From positions 33,918,501-33,982,500 of the forward strand of contig JAZHRO010000013.1 of the NCBI GenBank assembly GCA_037157565.1: a DNA stretch of 64,000 bases. Reading direction: 5' to 3'. The notes beneath the pieces are model-generated. The model was not told the origin of the DNA, did not search any database, and worked only from the letters and a program-made list of their open reading frames with translations. A program made the translations under genes and the position numbers. This stretch comes from Thalassia testudinum. Lineage: Eukaryota > Streptophyta > Magnoliopsida > Alismatales > Hydrocharitaceae. Below, in pieces: positions 22,801 through 32,560 of the stretch. How positions within the stretch are numbered: the first letter of the stretch is position 1; each line of letters opens with the position of its first letter.

Positions 22801-25800
22801 ATTTTAGTTTAATTTTCGCATAATCTCTTGATTATTATTTAAATCCGCCTTATGCACCATTCACACGTCCTCTAGCGATTTTACTTTCTTCCTTAAAATA
22901 ACTCCACATCTGAAGAGTTAGATATTTATTTGAATAAAGAGTCTCTTGAGTTGCAACTGCATGCATTTCTCCCTAAGTTGGATAACTTTGGGAAAGAAAA
23001 TACCATGTACTGTATCTAGCCATAATTAAGTACTGCAATTCGCTAATGATAGTATGATATGATAGGTATGAGTAAAGAAGGGTCTTTTCATATCATCCAA
23101 TGGGAAGATGGCTTACAAATCTAGGCTAACTCTGCCGGTTGTCTTGTTGAGAGGGGTTATCACCTATATTCAGATTTGGGTTTCCAAGGCAAAATCATCT
23201 GAACCTCACTTATCAGATGACTACTCACATCTCAACGCATCACTTATGTATCACATCAAAATCACCACTTATTTCACTACACAACCAAACATCTTAACCC
23301 TACTTATCCACCCACCAACTTATCTCGGGTACAACTTATCTTTTTGCCAAATGCACCCATAAGGTTCCTCAATGAGGATTATGTCACTCCATTTTCTTTC
23401 GGAAGGTATTAGAGGAATGTTTCCGGGATGCTGCCTTATGGACTTTTTTGGTGATTTTTATAGATTTGGGGTGACCGTGGATGAGTCATCTTTTGTGACC
23501 TTTGGGATGGAGGAGTATGAGGCAATTTATTGCATCGAGTTTCAAATACCAAGATGTGCTTTGACTTTGATATGCCTGGGTCCATCCTTTTCTTAGAGGA
23601 ATTTGGAAGTGGATGTCTGGATAGAGCAGAGTGAAAGCTGGTATCCTCCTCTCCACTCCAAGGGAGGACAACTTCTGCTTAGGTCAGTTCTGTTGGCCAG
23701 AGAAGTCATTGGAGGCCATTTGTAGAAGATTTCTTTCGAGAAAGTTTGCCGGTGATAATAGGGGGAACATCTTTGGTAGACTGGGAGGAGGTTTGTAGAC
23801 CTAGAACTGATGGTGGCTTGGGTGTTCAGCTTAGGACAGTGAACTATGCACTCTTAATGAGGTGGATAGCTCATGTTATGGATTCAGATATTCACCTGAT
23901 TATCTTTGTTTTGAGAACCTATTACAAAAGGAAAATTGCTTGGTATGAAAGGATGATTCCTGTTGGAGGTGACTCTTGGTTTTTGAAGGGTTTGATAAGG
24001 TTATGCTTGTGGTGCCATTCTTTGATGCCAAGAATGAAATGGAGAGTTATTGAAATTTTGGTTGGATGCTTGGACGAAAATGAGGGTTCTTTAGGATAAT
24101 TTTGAGGCTGTTTGGATCTTTGAGCTTTGACGACTGATTATTTGGGTGGCAATAGTGGTGAAACAGGTGGATCTTGAACACTGGTTCTTTTAGGTAATAT
24201 ATCAGATCATAGTGGTGGATTTCTTGCTACTACAACAGGATTTGAATGGTATTCACCTAGTTTGGAGGCTCTTAATTGTTGGAAGTGGGAACATCAACCT
24301 TGTTTGAAGTCTGCGTACTAAACCTTGCACGGAAATTTGGTGGAACCTGATGATGTTTTCCTTCGTGAGTGAAGTTGATTTGGAAGACACAAGCTCCTTT
24401 GAAGTTTAAGATTTTTTTCTTGGCTGCTAAGGAGGTAGAGTTTGATGATCAAAATTTAGGTAGAAAGTCTCCACCTTTTTTTGCATGTATGACGTATGGA
24501 GGATTGCCTGCACTTGTTTTTCTGTAAATTGCCCATTTCCAAAGGAGGTTTGCCAACATGCTATCATCATTTTGATGGACTATGGACTATCTGGCTGCAA
24601 GAAAGTAGAGTAATTTTTGAAGAGTGCCATTGTGTTGATAATGTTGTATCAGAAGTGATGCTTTTAGAGGACAAGAATCTTCCATTTTATAAGGGGTCTT
24701 CTCACCTGTATTGATGGTTGTAGCTATTGATTAAAGATCTATCAATGGCTAAATAAAAACCATGAAAGCTTTTCCTTGGGACCGTCGTGCTATTCTATGT
24801 AACAAGCTATACATTCTAGATACATATTCTCTAGGTTAAGGGGATTGTTAAGATAGTTCACATTGCTTGCTTATTATATTGGGCTTAATTCATAATTTTT
24901 TCACTATTTAGAAGATCTTTGGTTCTCTCAAATGAGGATTAGGTCATTCCACTCTCTCCCACACTTCCCATCATATCTGCAAACTGAAGAGGACCCATAC
25001 ATGAAGATCCGTACTTGTTCCCCTTAGGAAGAATAGTACCTTCTGGATTAGCAGCATCCTTGTTTCCTAGAAAGTATGTCTCTTGAACAGCATTAGTTAG
25101 AACATGAGTTTATGCTTGTAGAAAAAAGAAAAAAATTGTTAGTGATGGCATGGGATGAATAATTTTTTCTTTGGAGTACCACCGGGCACTGAATGGGTGA
25201 CATGGATAGAGGCATGATCGGGCAGTCTTGCGTTTTTTTTTTGTGCTTATGGCTTGATCATGACAGGGTTATCTTTAGAGGGGAGAGAGCTAGTGTAGAT
25301 GAGGTGTTGTACCTGTTTTCTGCTTTATGTGACCATTGTTGTAACTAGCTCATTTTATTAAAGAATCTGAGGGTTAACCCTCGTTTTTCCTTTCAAAAAA
25401 AAAAAAAAAGTCTGTTCTATCAATCAATATTTGAGTACCACGGAAATGGAATGACGTCAACCACATACACCGAACACTGCAGAATTCTGTGTTTGTGGAT
25501 ATCAAAATGGCTGATCCATGGAAACAAAATCTGTTGGTTGCCTTGCTTGATTTGCTAAATCAGAACACGAGAACACTCCTTCAAGCCATATGTTGCTTCT
25601 GGTGTTCGGTGCACCGCATGATTCTCTTCCTCTGCATTTAATCTTGTGTGTTGCTCCGGATGACTCTCTTATAAAAAGAGGAAAAAGTTGCTAGTTTTTG
25701 TGCAAAATGGAAGGAAGACCGTAACTTATTCTCAGCACTGAAGACGAAAAATTTTGCTGAGTTAAGCTGTAGTGACAGGCAAATTCTTGAATCAGACTCT

Positions 25801-27553
25801 GCCACAAGTTTGTGCTCTCTTTGTAATGTTATCATTTTGTCCAGGATGCTCCTTTCGTTAATGTGGCAGAAATGCTCTAGGTTGTGTAAACTCCTTCAAT
25901 TTGTAAAACATAGTGAATCTATTAATGCTCTCCCCTTAGCTGGATCACATAGATGTTACATTCTTCGATAGGTATCACAGAGCAGATGTTTCACAAAATT
26001 GTGCAACTTGCAGTCCTGATGGCACAAAAAATAGTGATTACTTGTCCCTTCTGGATCATATGCCCTGATAGTCAACTCTTGGATCGTTGATAATGGATTC
26101 CACTGCTCTGTTCTCACATCTTGTTTTCTTTAGAAGATCAAGGTTTTCTAAAACGAAATGGATATTTCATTCCATGAGAACTGACCGCATCCACATCAAC
26201 TTAATAATGGTTTTTGTCATTACTATGCATTCTGACTGTGCACTTTATCTAGTTACAACCATTTTCTTGTTGCTCCTCCAAGTGTCTAGATTTCTACCCA
26301 ATATATGGAATCCAGCTGTAAATGTGAACCTCTGGGCATCTTGCATATTTTGCATTCATATAAGTACATTCCAGGTGATTCTTTCAGATTTTCATGAATT
26401 GAAGACCTTTTCCTGGTGAGGACTAAACTACCTACAGAGCACCAAGACAGCTATTGAGCCTACTGAACTGAGGCTAGCTCGGCTCAAGCATGAGCCAGAT
26501 AAGGCTGATTAGCTTAGCCTTAGGTTTGATAGGGTTTAAGCTAGTAATGAACGTGCTAACTAACCACCTTTATTATTGTGACCCTTGTCCCACTATTTAG
26601 AGGGAAAAATTATAATCGCATTCCTATAGAAATAAATTAATAACATAACTGCATGATAGAATATGTGAAACATAGCAAATTCGTCAACAGTTGGCGATTC
26701 TTTGATGATGATCTTACCTTTAGGAGTCCAATCACTATTTCCGGAAAAAAGCCACATGTGCTGAGTACGATTCACAATATTTGCAGTGAGGAAGGGGGTG
26801 GGGAGCTTTAGTTGTTTCATGCACTAAAGATCTTCCGTGAGGAGATGCTTTATAGAGAAAGCAAGAGCTAACTACTCCGTAATTTGGGTTTAAGTTACAT
26901 GCAAGTAAAATGAGGGACTGTTGAGCTATCCCTTTACTTTTTGTTGAAAGGGTGAGCTATCCATAATTTAATTTCCAAAAACAGAGCATGTGCCTATTTT
27001 TTCTTGATTTAATTCAACAACAACAAAGCATTCTCCAGTTAGGTTGGGCTGGCTACTTGAACTTTTTGCTTCCCCTGTGATCTATTCCCGGTCATTCTGG
27101 GTCTTAGTAGAGGCAAAATAATCAGAATTTAGTGGCTAGAGGAGCTTGTAGTTGGTTCTGTCAACAGTGCGGTGTTTGGTAGCTGGAAGCGGCTAACTGG
27201 CTGACTGTTAATGCTGGACGGTTTAGTGTCTGTCAATGACAGTCTTGAAAGGGGATCTTAACAATTATTGGGCTGTGGAAGCGAATTACCATGGAGGTCA
27301 GAAATTGCTCCAATCTGAACACACCCGACTGTAAATGGCCCCGCTTTTTGTGTAAAACCCTACAATACTAGCATGCTTGTCCAATTTTTGTTGGTTGATT
27401 CTGTGCTGGGTCACCTTTAAATGGAACTTGTAATCTCGTGTGCAGGAACTTCTGAGGCGAGAAGTGAGCAAGCAGGGTGGTGGCTTCTCTTTCATGTTTG
27501 TTGCGATCATTGCCATCGTTGGGATAATCTTGGGCTATATTTTGAAGAAGTGA
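6780..27553 (+). CDS. VAP27: VAP27-like vesicle-associated membrane protein-associated protein, 8 exons, 244 aa
   Basis: ER tail-anchored adaptor of the VAP family. In plants VAP27 proteins sit at ER-plasma membrane contact sites and bind FFAT-motif and cytoskeletal partners. Exons: 6780-6831, 6912-6982, 7191-7272, 7379-7491, 7595-7759, 7832-7897, 18205-18282, 27446-27553. Every junction is GT..AG, phases agree, and the sum is 735 nt including TGA. The MSP domain spans about residues 6-125 with the family signature VKTTNPKKYCVRPNTG (42-57). Lys86 and Leu88 lie where animal VAPs carry FFAT-binding Lys/Met. A Pro-rich linker PPQPPSPVPEGSEEGSSP (127-144) is typical of plant VAP27. Residues 184-216 look like a coiled coil, and the C-terminus is one hydrophobic segment (about 223-242) ending KK. 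The start MISGEFLGIEPLELRFPF fits the family N-terminus. Length matches Arabidopsis VAP27-1 (about 239 aa). No disabling change was seen. It could be any VAP27 paralogue. Confidence 0.95.
7898..9092. other. Intron 6 proximal part, no gene; one short tandem duplication
   Basis: The only structure seen is a 40-bp tandem duplication at 8682-8721/8722-8761 with a partial third copy to 8768. ORFs here are short and match nothing. Confidence 0.5.
8682..8768. repeat. 40-bp tandem duplication, 2.2 copies
   Basis: Two adjacent 40-bp units start CATATCACTTTTG and end with GAGCCACTGCAA / GAGCCACCACAA, followed by CATATCC. They differ at only a few sites, so the duplication is fairly recent relative to the surrounding decay. 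Confidence 0.85.
9093..9490 (-). mobile_element. LTR-like block with TGTGAACA/TGTTCACA ends
   Basis: A 398-bp block bounded by a perfect 8-bp inverted repeat (TGTGAACA at 9093, TGTTCACA ending at 9490). Read on the minus strand it has LTR-like order: a TATA box (CTATAAAAG type, near 9255), an AATAA-type signal, then a CT-rich leader (9140-9190). On that strand a purine stretch (AAGGAAGATAAG) directly precedes the block, like a polypurine tract, which would make it a 3' LTR. No matching second LTR or 5-bp target duplication was found, so family and completeness are uncertain. Confidence 0.45.
9491..10700 (-). pseudogene. Minus-strand coding remnant of an unidentified element
   Basis: The minus strand between about 10640 and 9560 has several partly open stretches (for example 10491-10249 and 9964-9725) separated by stops and frameshifts. 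They read like one decayed polyprotein, with phrases such as ISDSHSWIDLSNYLNANLKA and LILFPPNVDES-like text, but I recognise no gag, protease, RT or integrase motif. It is next to the LTR-like block at 9093-9490, in the orientation expected if that is its 3' LTR. Function is not assigned. Confidence 0.3.
11639..11829 (+). repeat. Copia 5' LTR
   Basis: 191 bp starting TGTAGACGTTTTGG and ending TTCTCAACA. It matches the 3' LTR along its length with substitutions and small indels, and contains a TTTATAAAGGGCTAAGG TATA-like region near 11770. The moderate LTR divergence indicates an old insertion. Confidence 0.9.
11830..11840 (+). promoter_or_regulatory. Copia primer binding site (initiator Met-tRNA)
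   Basis: TGGTATCAGAG directly follows the 5' LTR. This is the standard plant Copia primer site complementary to the 3' end of initiator Met-tRNA. Confidence 0.9.
12339..15230 (+). pseudogene. Copia pol remnant: protease, integrase, RT, RNase H
   Basis: Segments in order: protease with the DSGA box (12339-12376); zinc-binding/pre-integrase about 12590-12740; integrase core about 12740-13320, broken by stops; RT about 13740-14520 with a YLDD catalytic box at 14291-14302; RNase H about 14770-15180 with YSDADYAG, SWRSKK, ARSSAEVEYRSMA, YCDNKST and HEQTKHIEVDCHFIR. The end reads FVDILTKALNKK. Several in-frame stops and frameshifts prevent expression of a polyprotein. The best preserved open piece is 14882-15154 (RNase H). 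Confidence 0.9.
15255..15461 (+). repeat. Copia 3' LTR
   Basis: Starts TGAAGATGTTTTAG after the polypurine tract. It corresponds to the 5' LTR up to CTCAACA (15452) and then carries an extra TATATAACA before the TGTAG target duplication, so about 9 bases differ between the two LTR ends. Confidence 0.88.
16950..18204. other. Intron 6 distal part, nothing recognised
   Basis: AT-rich intron sequence with poly(T)/poly(A) runs (for example 17385-17395). No coding motif, terminal repeat or RNA gene was seen. Confidence 0.5.
18205..18282 (+). CDS. VAP27: VAP27 exon 7 (coiled coil)
   Basis: A 26-codon exon, VAAMILKLTEEKNFAFQQNT..LRQEL, flanked by TTCCTTAG and GTAAGAAT. The A-x-x-x-x-KLTEEKN phrase is conserved in plant VAP27 proteins at the start of the coiled coil. 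Phase 0/0 agrees with exons 6 and 8. It is isolated by 10.3 kb upstream and 9.2 kb downstream of mostly transposon-derived intron. Confidence 0.93.
18283..19728. other. Intron 7 proximal part, AT-rich
   Basis: No gene seen. Between about 19010 and 19220 a diverged phrase (TTTCTCACCAAA...ATTATAAAA) occurs three times at uneven spacing, which suggests an old local duplication. Confidence 0.4.
19729..20077. mobile_element. MITE, about 349 bp, GGCCCTGTTTGGT termini
   Basis: Imperfect terminal inverted repeats: GGCCCTGTTTGGT at the left and ACCAAATAGGGCC at the right (one mismatch). The interior is AT-rich and non-coding with CATCACATCTACC-type repeats. Adjacent bases TAT / TAA would be a one-mismatch 3-bp duplication as expected for PIF/Harbinger (Tourist) elements; an 8-bp hAT duplication is not present. 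Class assignment is tentative. Confidence 0.7.
20078..21039. other. Intron 7 stretch, no feature recognised
   Basis: A local duplication of TTTTGCCCCATG.TG.CAC.TTTC.CCCTATTCT lies at about 20498-20530 and 20549-20585. Otherwise no recognisable element. Confidence 0.4.
21040..21735. repeat. Direct tandem duplication of a ~350-bp block
   Basis: The block starting TTAGGATATCCTACATGG at 21040 recurs at 21397 and runs to about 21735, with the same sequence in the same order (TCATAAAATCCACTCATT, GATAACAAACATCT, ATAACATGCTGGAAAAAGG, CAAAATCGGATTTGAAAGG). The second copy lacks about 20 bp near its end. High similarity suggests the duplication is younger than most surrounding elements. Confidence 0.88.
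21140..22880 (+). mobile_element. Probable LTR of a Copia (SIRE/Maximus-like) element
   Basis: The phrase TATATGATTTTGGTGATAACAAACA near 21170 resembles the start region of plant SIRE/Maximus-type LTRs, and TAATTTTCGCATAATCTC..TTCACACGTCCTCTAG near 22810-22875 resembles their 3' end. A promoter-like CTCTATATAAGGG lies at 22244. No coding interior follows. The duplication at 21040-21735 lies inside. Recognition is by phrase memory only, so the limits are approximate. Confidence 0.4.
21994..22135. repeat. Clustered ATCTAAC(A/G)TTAGAT motifs
   Basis: At least six copies of TAACGTTAGAT / ATCTAACATTAG / ATCTAATGTTAGAT occur in 140 bp in both orientations. The unit is itself an imperfect palindrome. 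They lie within the probable LTR upstream of its TATA-like box. Confidence 0.8.
22881..23369. other. Intron 7 stretch with a possible MITE end
   Basis: The sequence ending TTTTTGCCAAATGCACCC at 23358 resembles one terminus of a MITE (reverse GGGTGCATTTGGCAAAAA). No convincing left terminus was found. Confidence 0.3.
23370..24770 (+). mobile_element. LINE fragment (RT C-terminus and zf-RVT)
   Basis: Decayed L1-type LINE 3' half. The open stretch 23746-24099 contains TSLVDWEEVCRPRTDGGLGV and RTVNYALLMRW, the typical linker after the RT thumb. Near 24370-24480 a frame reads VWKTQAPLKFKIFFLAA, and 24496-24600 reads DCLHLFFCKLPISK, both zf-RVT features. Frame changes and stops occur between these pieces. 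No poly(A) or target duplication was found. Confidence 0.7.
25200..25409 (+). mobile_element. LINE 3' tail with poly(A)
   Basis: A short stretch reads HDRVIFRGERASVDEVLYLF (about 25258-25320), the same zf-RVT-end phrase seen in the other LINEs here, then a non-coding tail and a poly(A) at 25396-25409. It is a separate 5'-truncated LINE insertion or the displaced end of the fragment at 23370. Confidence 0.6.
25410..27445. other. Intron 7 distal part, no feature recognised
   Basis: Moderate complexity, AT-rich. Short ORFs only; no terminal repeats or known motifs seen. Confidence 0.4.
27446..27553 (+). CDS. VAP27: VAP27 exon 8 (membrane anchor and stop)
   Basis: The exon follows the acceptor CTCGTGTGCAG and reads ELLRREVSKQGGGFSFMFVA and onward through a Val/Ile/Gly-rich transmembrane segment to ..GYILKK stop. 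This is the tail-anchor that holds VAP27 in the ER membrane. The stop is TGA at 27551-27553; the 3' UTR probably extends about 200 bases, and TTTATTTATTTA-type sequence near 27765 may help polyadenylation. Confidence 0.93.
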   Translation, partial: ELLRREVSKQGGGFSFMFVAIIAIVGIILGYILKK

Positions 27554-27944
27554 TGGCTGCTCGAGAGTTCCGCTTTGACCGGAAACTTCCAAAAAATTGA
27601 AGATAGTTGGGGCTTGGTTTGACGTTTTTCCTTTTCTTTCAAGTTTTGCTAGCGTTTTAGCCTTTTTCTAAGACTTAACTGGTCCCGTGGGTTTGTAATT
27701 GATGTGCTTGACAACTCCCTTCTGTTGTATCTCCTAACAGTCCATATGCGAATCTCTTTTTCTTTATTTATTTATTTGATTTACCTCTAGTGCTATGTTT
27801 ATCAAGAGCGCCATTATTCCTCCTTTGACCCTCATTATGTTCAAAATAGCGTGTTCGACAAATTTGGTACCAAGGACATTTCTGCACAGGGAGAATGCCT
27901 ACTCAGATAAAGCATTAGGCTTTGGAGTTTCGTGTTTCCTTGGT

Positions 27945-28092
27945 CGTTTTTTTTTTTTTTTTAGAAGATAAATATGATGGGCATGATTTTTTGATTTTTT
28001 TTATTTATGAGAAGGTAAATATGGTGGTTATGGGCTTTGATCCCACGATCTCGTAGATGTCAATGGGAGGGTTCTACCGTTGTGCTGACTCC
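27945..28092 (-). mobile_element. tRNA-derived SINE, minus strand
   Basis: Flanked by a perfect 8-bp duplication TCCTTGGT (27937-27944 and 28093-28100). On the minus strand it starts with a pol III A-box-like CAGCACAACGGTAGAAC and a B-box-like GGGATCAAAGCCC, and ends in an A-rich tail (the T run after 27945 on the + strand). This is the architecture of plant tRNA-derived SINEs; the boxes are diverged. It lies just behind the VAP27 3' end. Confidence 0.65.
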
Positions 28093-28100
28093 TCCTTGGT

Positions 28101-29770
28101 GGCCCTCTTTATGGTTGTACACAATTGCTGCCCTCAAAGAAGCAGACTGGTGATTCCTACTGCTTCATGGAATGTGGTCAACTTTTTTAGCATTCTCCGT
28201 AAAAAAAGAAAACAGTTTTTTAGCATGCTTTATGACGGATGTTACCATGAAAGCACAATATAGTTAAACTTCCGCCTCCGTTCCTTCCCTTTCCCCTCTG
28301 TGAAAAAAAGGACATTGCTACGGTACTCTACAGGAGGATCTTGATCGGTCATTTGGGGCTGATCGGGTCCTCTTGTCTTGTCGGTTCTCTCTCCTCCTAC
28401 CTTAGGGACTCTCCTTCGTTGTGGGCGACATACATGGCCTATAGAGGTGTGTTGCGGTCGGTCCAGGTGGGTGGTGACGAGCAGTTGCAGATGGTGCATG
28501 TGGTGGTGGCGAGAGATCTTCGTGCGAAGTTTGGTCGGGTTGCTTCTTCGATCGTCGATCAGTTGATGTTGGGGTGCTTCGTCGAGGATCTTATCAGTTG
28601 TGGGACTTTGTCGTCGTGCGGGTGGTGTGAGTTGGCAGTGGAGGCGTGTGGTGTTTCGTGGGGGTTTTGTTGTGGTGCTTGGTCAGTGGCGGTGCGGTTG
28701 GTTGGCGTTTGGTTGGTGATTGGTTGGCGTGCACTTGGTTGGCTTGCGTCGGTCGATGTTCGATTGGTGTGCATGTGCGGTGGTCGTATTTGATTGTTCC
28801 GATGTTGGTTTGTTCCTTTGTTTTTCTTTTTTTTTTTTACCTTAGGTGTGTGTTGGGGGATCATACGAGATATTGTAAACACAATTGAGAGTTGCCTGAT
28901 TTTTCTGGTGTTCGACTTATTTGGATTTTTGTTAGCGTTGATTGTTAGAATTTTCTTTTGGTTGCGTGATTGTATCTTTGAGTGTGATGTGATGATTGGA
29001 TTTTCAATTACAATATCAATTTATGTTTGTGGTGTTTCTTTTTTATTTTTTAGTTTTAATTTGATGTTTTGGGTTGCTGGATCTCCCTTTTTGGAAGTTG
29101 TTTCTAGGAGTTGCATTTCACTTCTTTTGAAAGTGACAATTTTTCTTTTATATCTTACCGGTATGATTTCATCCCTTTTAATGATGATTCAGTTAAAAAA
29201 AAAGAAAAAAGTTGTTGTGGTTGGGTGTCTAATCTATTGTTGCTTGTGCTTGATGCTCATGCAATGGCTTGCTTCTGCGTCTCCTTTGAAATGGTAAGAG
29301 AAAGCAATTTTTTTGAAAGAGAAATGGTAAAACAAATACAGAATCGTATCAACTTGGTGGCGGCAGGAAGAAAACATATAGGAATGAGTGGAGGAAATAA
29401 GGGATGGGAGAATTGTGAATGAATTTAAAGGTTTTTTCGTGTTTGGTAAATTAATCATCGGATCAAGAAATTAAAGGTCACGCAATGATGTATTTAAGAG
29501 GACCAAAATCATTTAACCCATGAGGTGAATTGTCTTATTGCAGAATGAAAAGTTCAATACTGGAATAAATTAACATGGGCATCATCTGATATGAAGAGGC
29601 AATTATAGGCCTAATTTCCCCCATTCAAACAGTGCCAGAAGTAGCCAGATGCGGCGGGCCTCGAATCTTCGCGGGCTAATTTAAATGATCGTACGTAATG
29701 AAACATGTTTTCTTAAAAGTGAAAAAAAATGAGTACATTGTTTGGAAGCTCCGCCTTACACCAGAGAAAG
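28101..29770. other. Intergenic, GC/GT-rich block then AT-rich DNA, no gene
   Basis: 28300-28800 is unusually rich in G and T with CpG and short TTGGTTGGCGT repeats. Both strands have open frames there (28341-28793 +, 28559-28882 -), but the products are compositionally biased and contain no known domain. It may be the 5' leader of an unidentified retroelement. 28860-29700 shows nothing recognisable. Confidence 0.4.
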
Positions 29771-29773
29771 AAA

Positions 29774-30125
29774 GAAAAAGTTTGGGAGACCTCAGGGCCT
29801 ATTTGTTTTCAAAGATTGCCCTTGTCATCTTTCGTTTGGATCATTTAATCTTAAGATTAGGTTATCCCAAGATTATACTTGCAATTTTCAGGTAGGATAA
29901 TTTCAAAGGAGGGCATGAGATTATCTTAATTCTAGATTTCAACATGCTGCACACACACTCAAATGCAAAAATAATTCCTTGCAACAAATAAATTTACACT
30001 CCCCAATCTCTCAATTTGACCTACAAATTAATCAAATAGGATTTATTCTCTATCCCAAATTTATCACACAATTTCACCACCAACAAAATCTATCTCTAAA
30101 AGATAATTTCTCCAAACAAAAAAAT
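29774..30125. mobile_element. Possible MITE
   Basis: GGGCCTATTTGTTTTC at the left and CCAAACAAAAAAATACC at the right form weak imperfect inverted termini around AT-rich non-coding sequence with short internal repeats. No target duplication was recognised. Low confidence. Confidence 0.3.
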
Positions 30126-30502
30126 ACCTTGGAGTGGGAACTGCATGGGTAAAGGGGCACGAGAAATAAAAGTGACAGGAGTTGCAATGTGAACAGGCTT
30201 TGGAAGTCGTTGTCAACATCGAACGACTCTCATCTTTTTTGAAAGTCCTCTGCAAGGCAAAGCCATCTTGGGGGAGGTTTCAATTTTCCGTAGACGAAAT
30301 AAAACAACATCAGTATCTAACTTTTTGCCTCATTCAACGCCCAAATGAGCCGGTAGATGTTGGCTTCGATCGGAAGAGGCAAAGAGGAGACGAGATCATG
30401 CAGAGATGGGAATTGACAAGTTTGGGAAAATAAGGCTTCCAGTAATTTGCCAAGATAAGACCCTTGGAAGCAAGTTGAAAATCGAGGAAGTAAAAAGATA
30501 AC

Positions 30503-30720
30503 AGGAGATGTTTGGTAAATAGGTTGAAGAGAGTTAACTCAATCCGTCTAACGGTTAAGTCGAGTTATGGGAGATTTTTATTTTATCTCTTCCATGGAAT
30601 AACTTTAATTAGTAAAACCTCTCAAATGAATTAATCCACTTAATTTATCAATTTATTTCTCTATTTTCGTATTTTTCTCCTTATTTTACAAATCTATTTC
30701 CTATATCAAACACCACCTAG
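30503..30720. mobile_element. Tourist-like MITE, about 215 bp
   Basis: Left end GAGATGTTTGGTAAATAGG and right end CCTATATCAAACACCACC are imperfect inverted repeats (about 14 of 19 positions). The interior is AT-rich and non-coding. The right end resembles the single terminus at 3868. Confidence 0.45.
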
Positions 30721-32394
30721 GAGAATAGGTGGGATGCTGATTCAATGCCTGTTATGCAAAGGGCATATCTATTTGCCATGGAGGATCCCCCCTCATATGA
30801 GATAACGAAGGTTAGACGATTATTTTTCAACACAAACCAGGGCAAATGGGGGAATTCGCGGATGAAAAAGATACAATAATACGACGAGGCTTGCAAAGTA
30901 GGCCCTTCTTTTGCCAAAACAGACTATTCCCAGGAAGGGCCGAAACCGAACAGCTCGGCGGTGGTTATGGTGATTGGATCATCGTCCTATCTTCGGAACG
31001 TGATTGATTTGGTGCAGTTCCGAAGCCTCAAAGTTTTTTTTCCCTCATCTTAATCCTACGTCGATTTTAACTACGGATAGAGTTTTCTTGGTTTCTATCA
31101 CAATTGTACCAGAGATCTAATGTGGTCCTCCGTATCAATAAAAGCCATGGTCCCATTCCTCTTCCTTTTTCCAATTAAAAACGAAATCGAAATAGATTAG
31201 GGCCCATTGATCACATCATATACTCACATCCACGTACCCTCCCCTTTCAGAATAATGCCTTGTGGGAAGTGCTTAACCAACACAGCCGACGGATGAAAAC
31301 GTTGCTATTGTCAGGCATGAGGGAGCTTTGCCATTGGACCCAAAATGCGGAAAGGGAACCAATTTGGTCGTGTGTTTCTTTTTAAATGCACATAAAGAGA
31401 GAGGGCACTCTTTTGAGGTATTGTTTGATTGATAGGTTAAAACACTTAACTTACATTTATTTATTATTTAATCTATCTTTCATCAATGTCTGATCAAGAG
31501 AATTTAATTTGACACGAGCTTACTCATTATTTGTGAAATAAGTTTACTACGCTTAAACTCACCAACATCAAAAATTATATTTTCTACCATTTTATTATAC
31601 TCTTTCCATATCCCTTCACTTGCATCACAAATCTACTCCCTTTACTAAACATCATTTGAGTGGCTATAATTTTAATGGCCGAAACTTGTAAGGTTATTAT
31701 TAACTTCGGGAGTCGGTTATGAAGAACTAGAGCCAAGTCCATAGGCGGACGTTGGAATATTTTGCACAATTAAAGGTAAAAATAAAAAAAAAAGAAAAGA
31801 AAAAAAAGAAAGCAACCAACAAAGGAAGGTATGATTAAAGAATTTTTTCACTTTATTGACCCAAAATCGCTTCGTGCAAACTGAGGTGAGCGCAATAGTT
31901 AGGTGTCAAGGAAATTTAAATAAGACACTCTTAACCTCTCATGATTAGGTAATGTGGGTCAGCCAACGTCTATACTACCCTAGCGAACATATGACGATAG
32001 AATTGAAGTATATAAAGGAATATAGAGACGGACACCGACGGAAAAGAAGTATAGGAATATCTGGTATCAATTTGCGAGTTTCAAACTTTACTCGTAATCC
32101 CACATAGGCAGAGATAAAATATTTTAGGCCCTTGTTGGTTGTCCTTTCAAGAATGTTCTTATAATTAATCTAGACGATCAAATAAACAAGCGGGCATGTA
32201 TATGCCATGTAACGTAAGATTCTTAGAAATCTAGAATTAAGGTAAGCAATCGTACTCTATCACGCTTTAATCCCATCCAAAGAAACGAAAAGATGTGCCT
32301 TCTAAACAATCCCATGCATGATCTCATCCATACAAACCGCAACTTTCATTATTTTTAATCAAATGTTATTTTTTTTCTTGTGAACTTTTAAAGT
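30721..32394. other. Intergenic, one weak MITE candidate
   Basis: 31414-31664 has weak inverted termini (GAGGTATTGTTTGATTG left, ACTAAACATCATTTGAG right) around AT-rich DNA, a possible MITE. The rest contains no recognisable gene or element. Confidence 0.3.
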
Positions 32395-32560
32395 CATCAA
32401 AAAGCCTACTGAAATCTAAACAATCAACTAAAACATTTAAGCTTACATTGTCCAATTGTAATTTTCAACCTTTTATACCTTACTTCTCATTTGCAAATAT
32501 TGACTACGTGGGATTATCTTTAAGAATGCTACACCTACCATCCTTGAAACCCATCGACGG
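32395..32560 (-). mobile_element. TRIM LTR fragment
   Basis: Aligns by eye with the TRIM LTRs at 2888-3453: CAATCAACTAAAACATTTAAG, GTAATTTTCAACCTTTTATA and TTTAAGAATGCTACA appear in the same order, followed by CCATCCTTGAAACCC, which matches the internal flank CCACCACTTGAAATC. Only one LTR and a little of the core remain. Confidence 0.6.
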
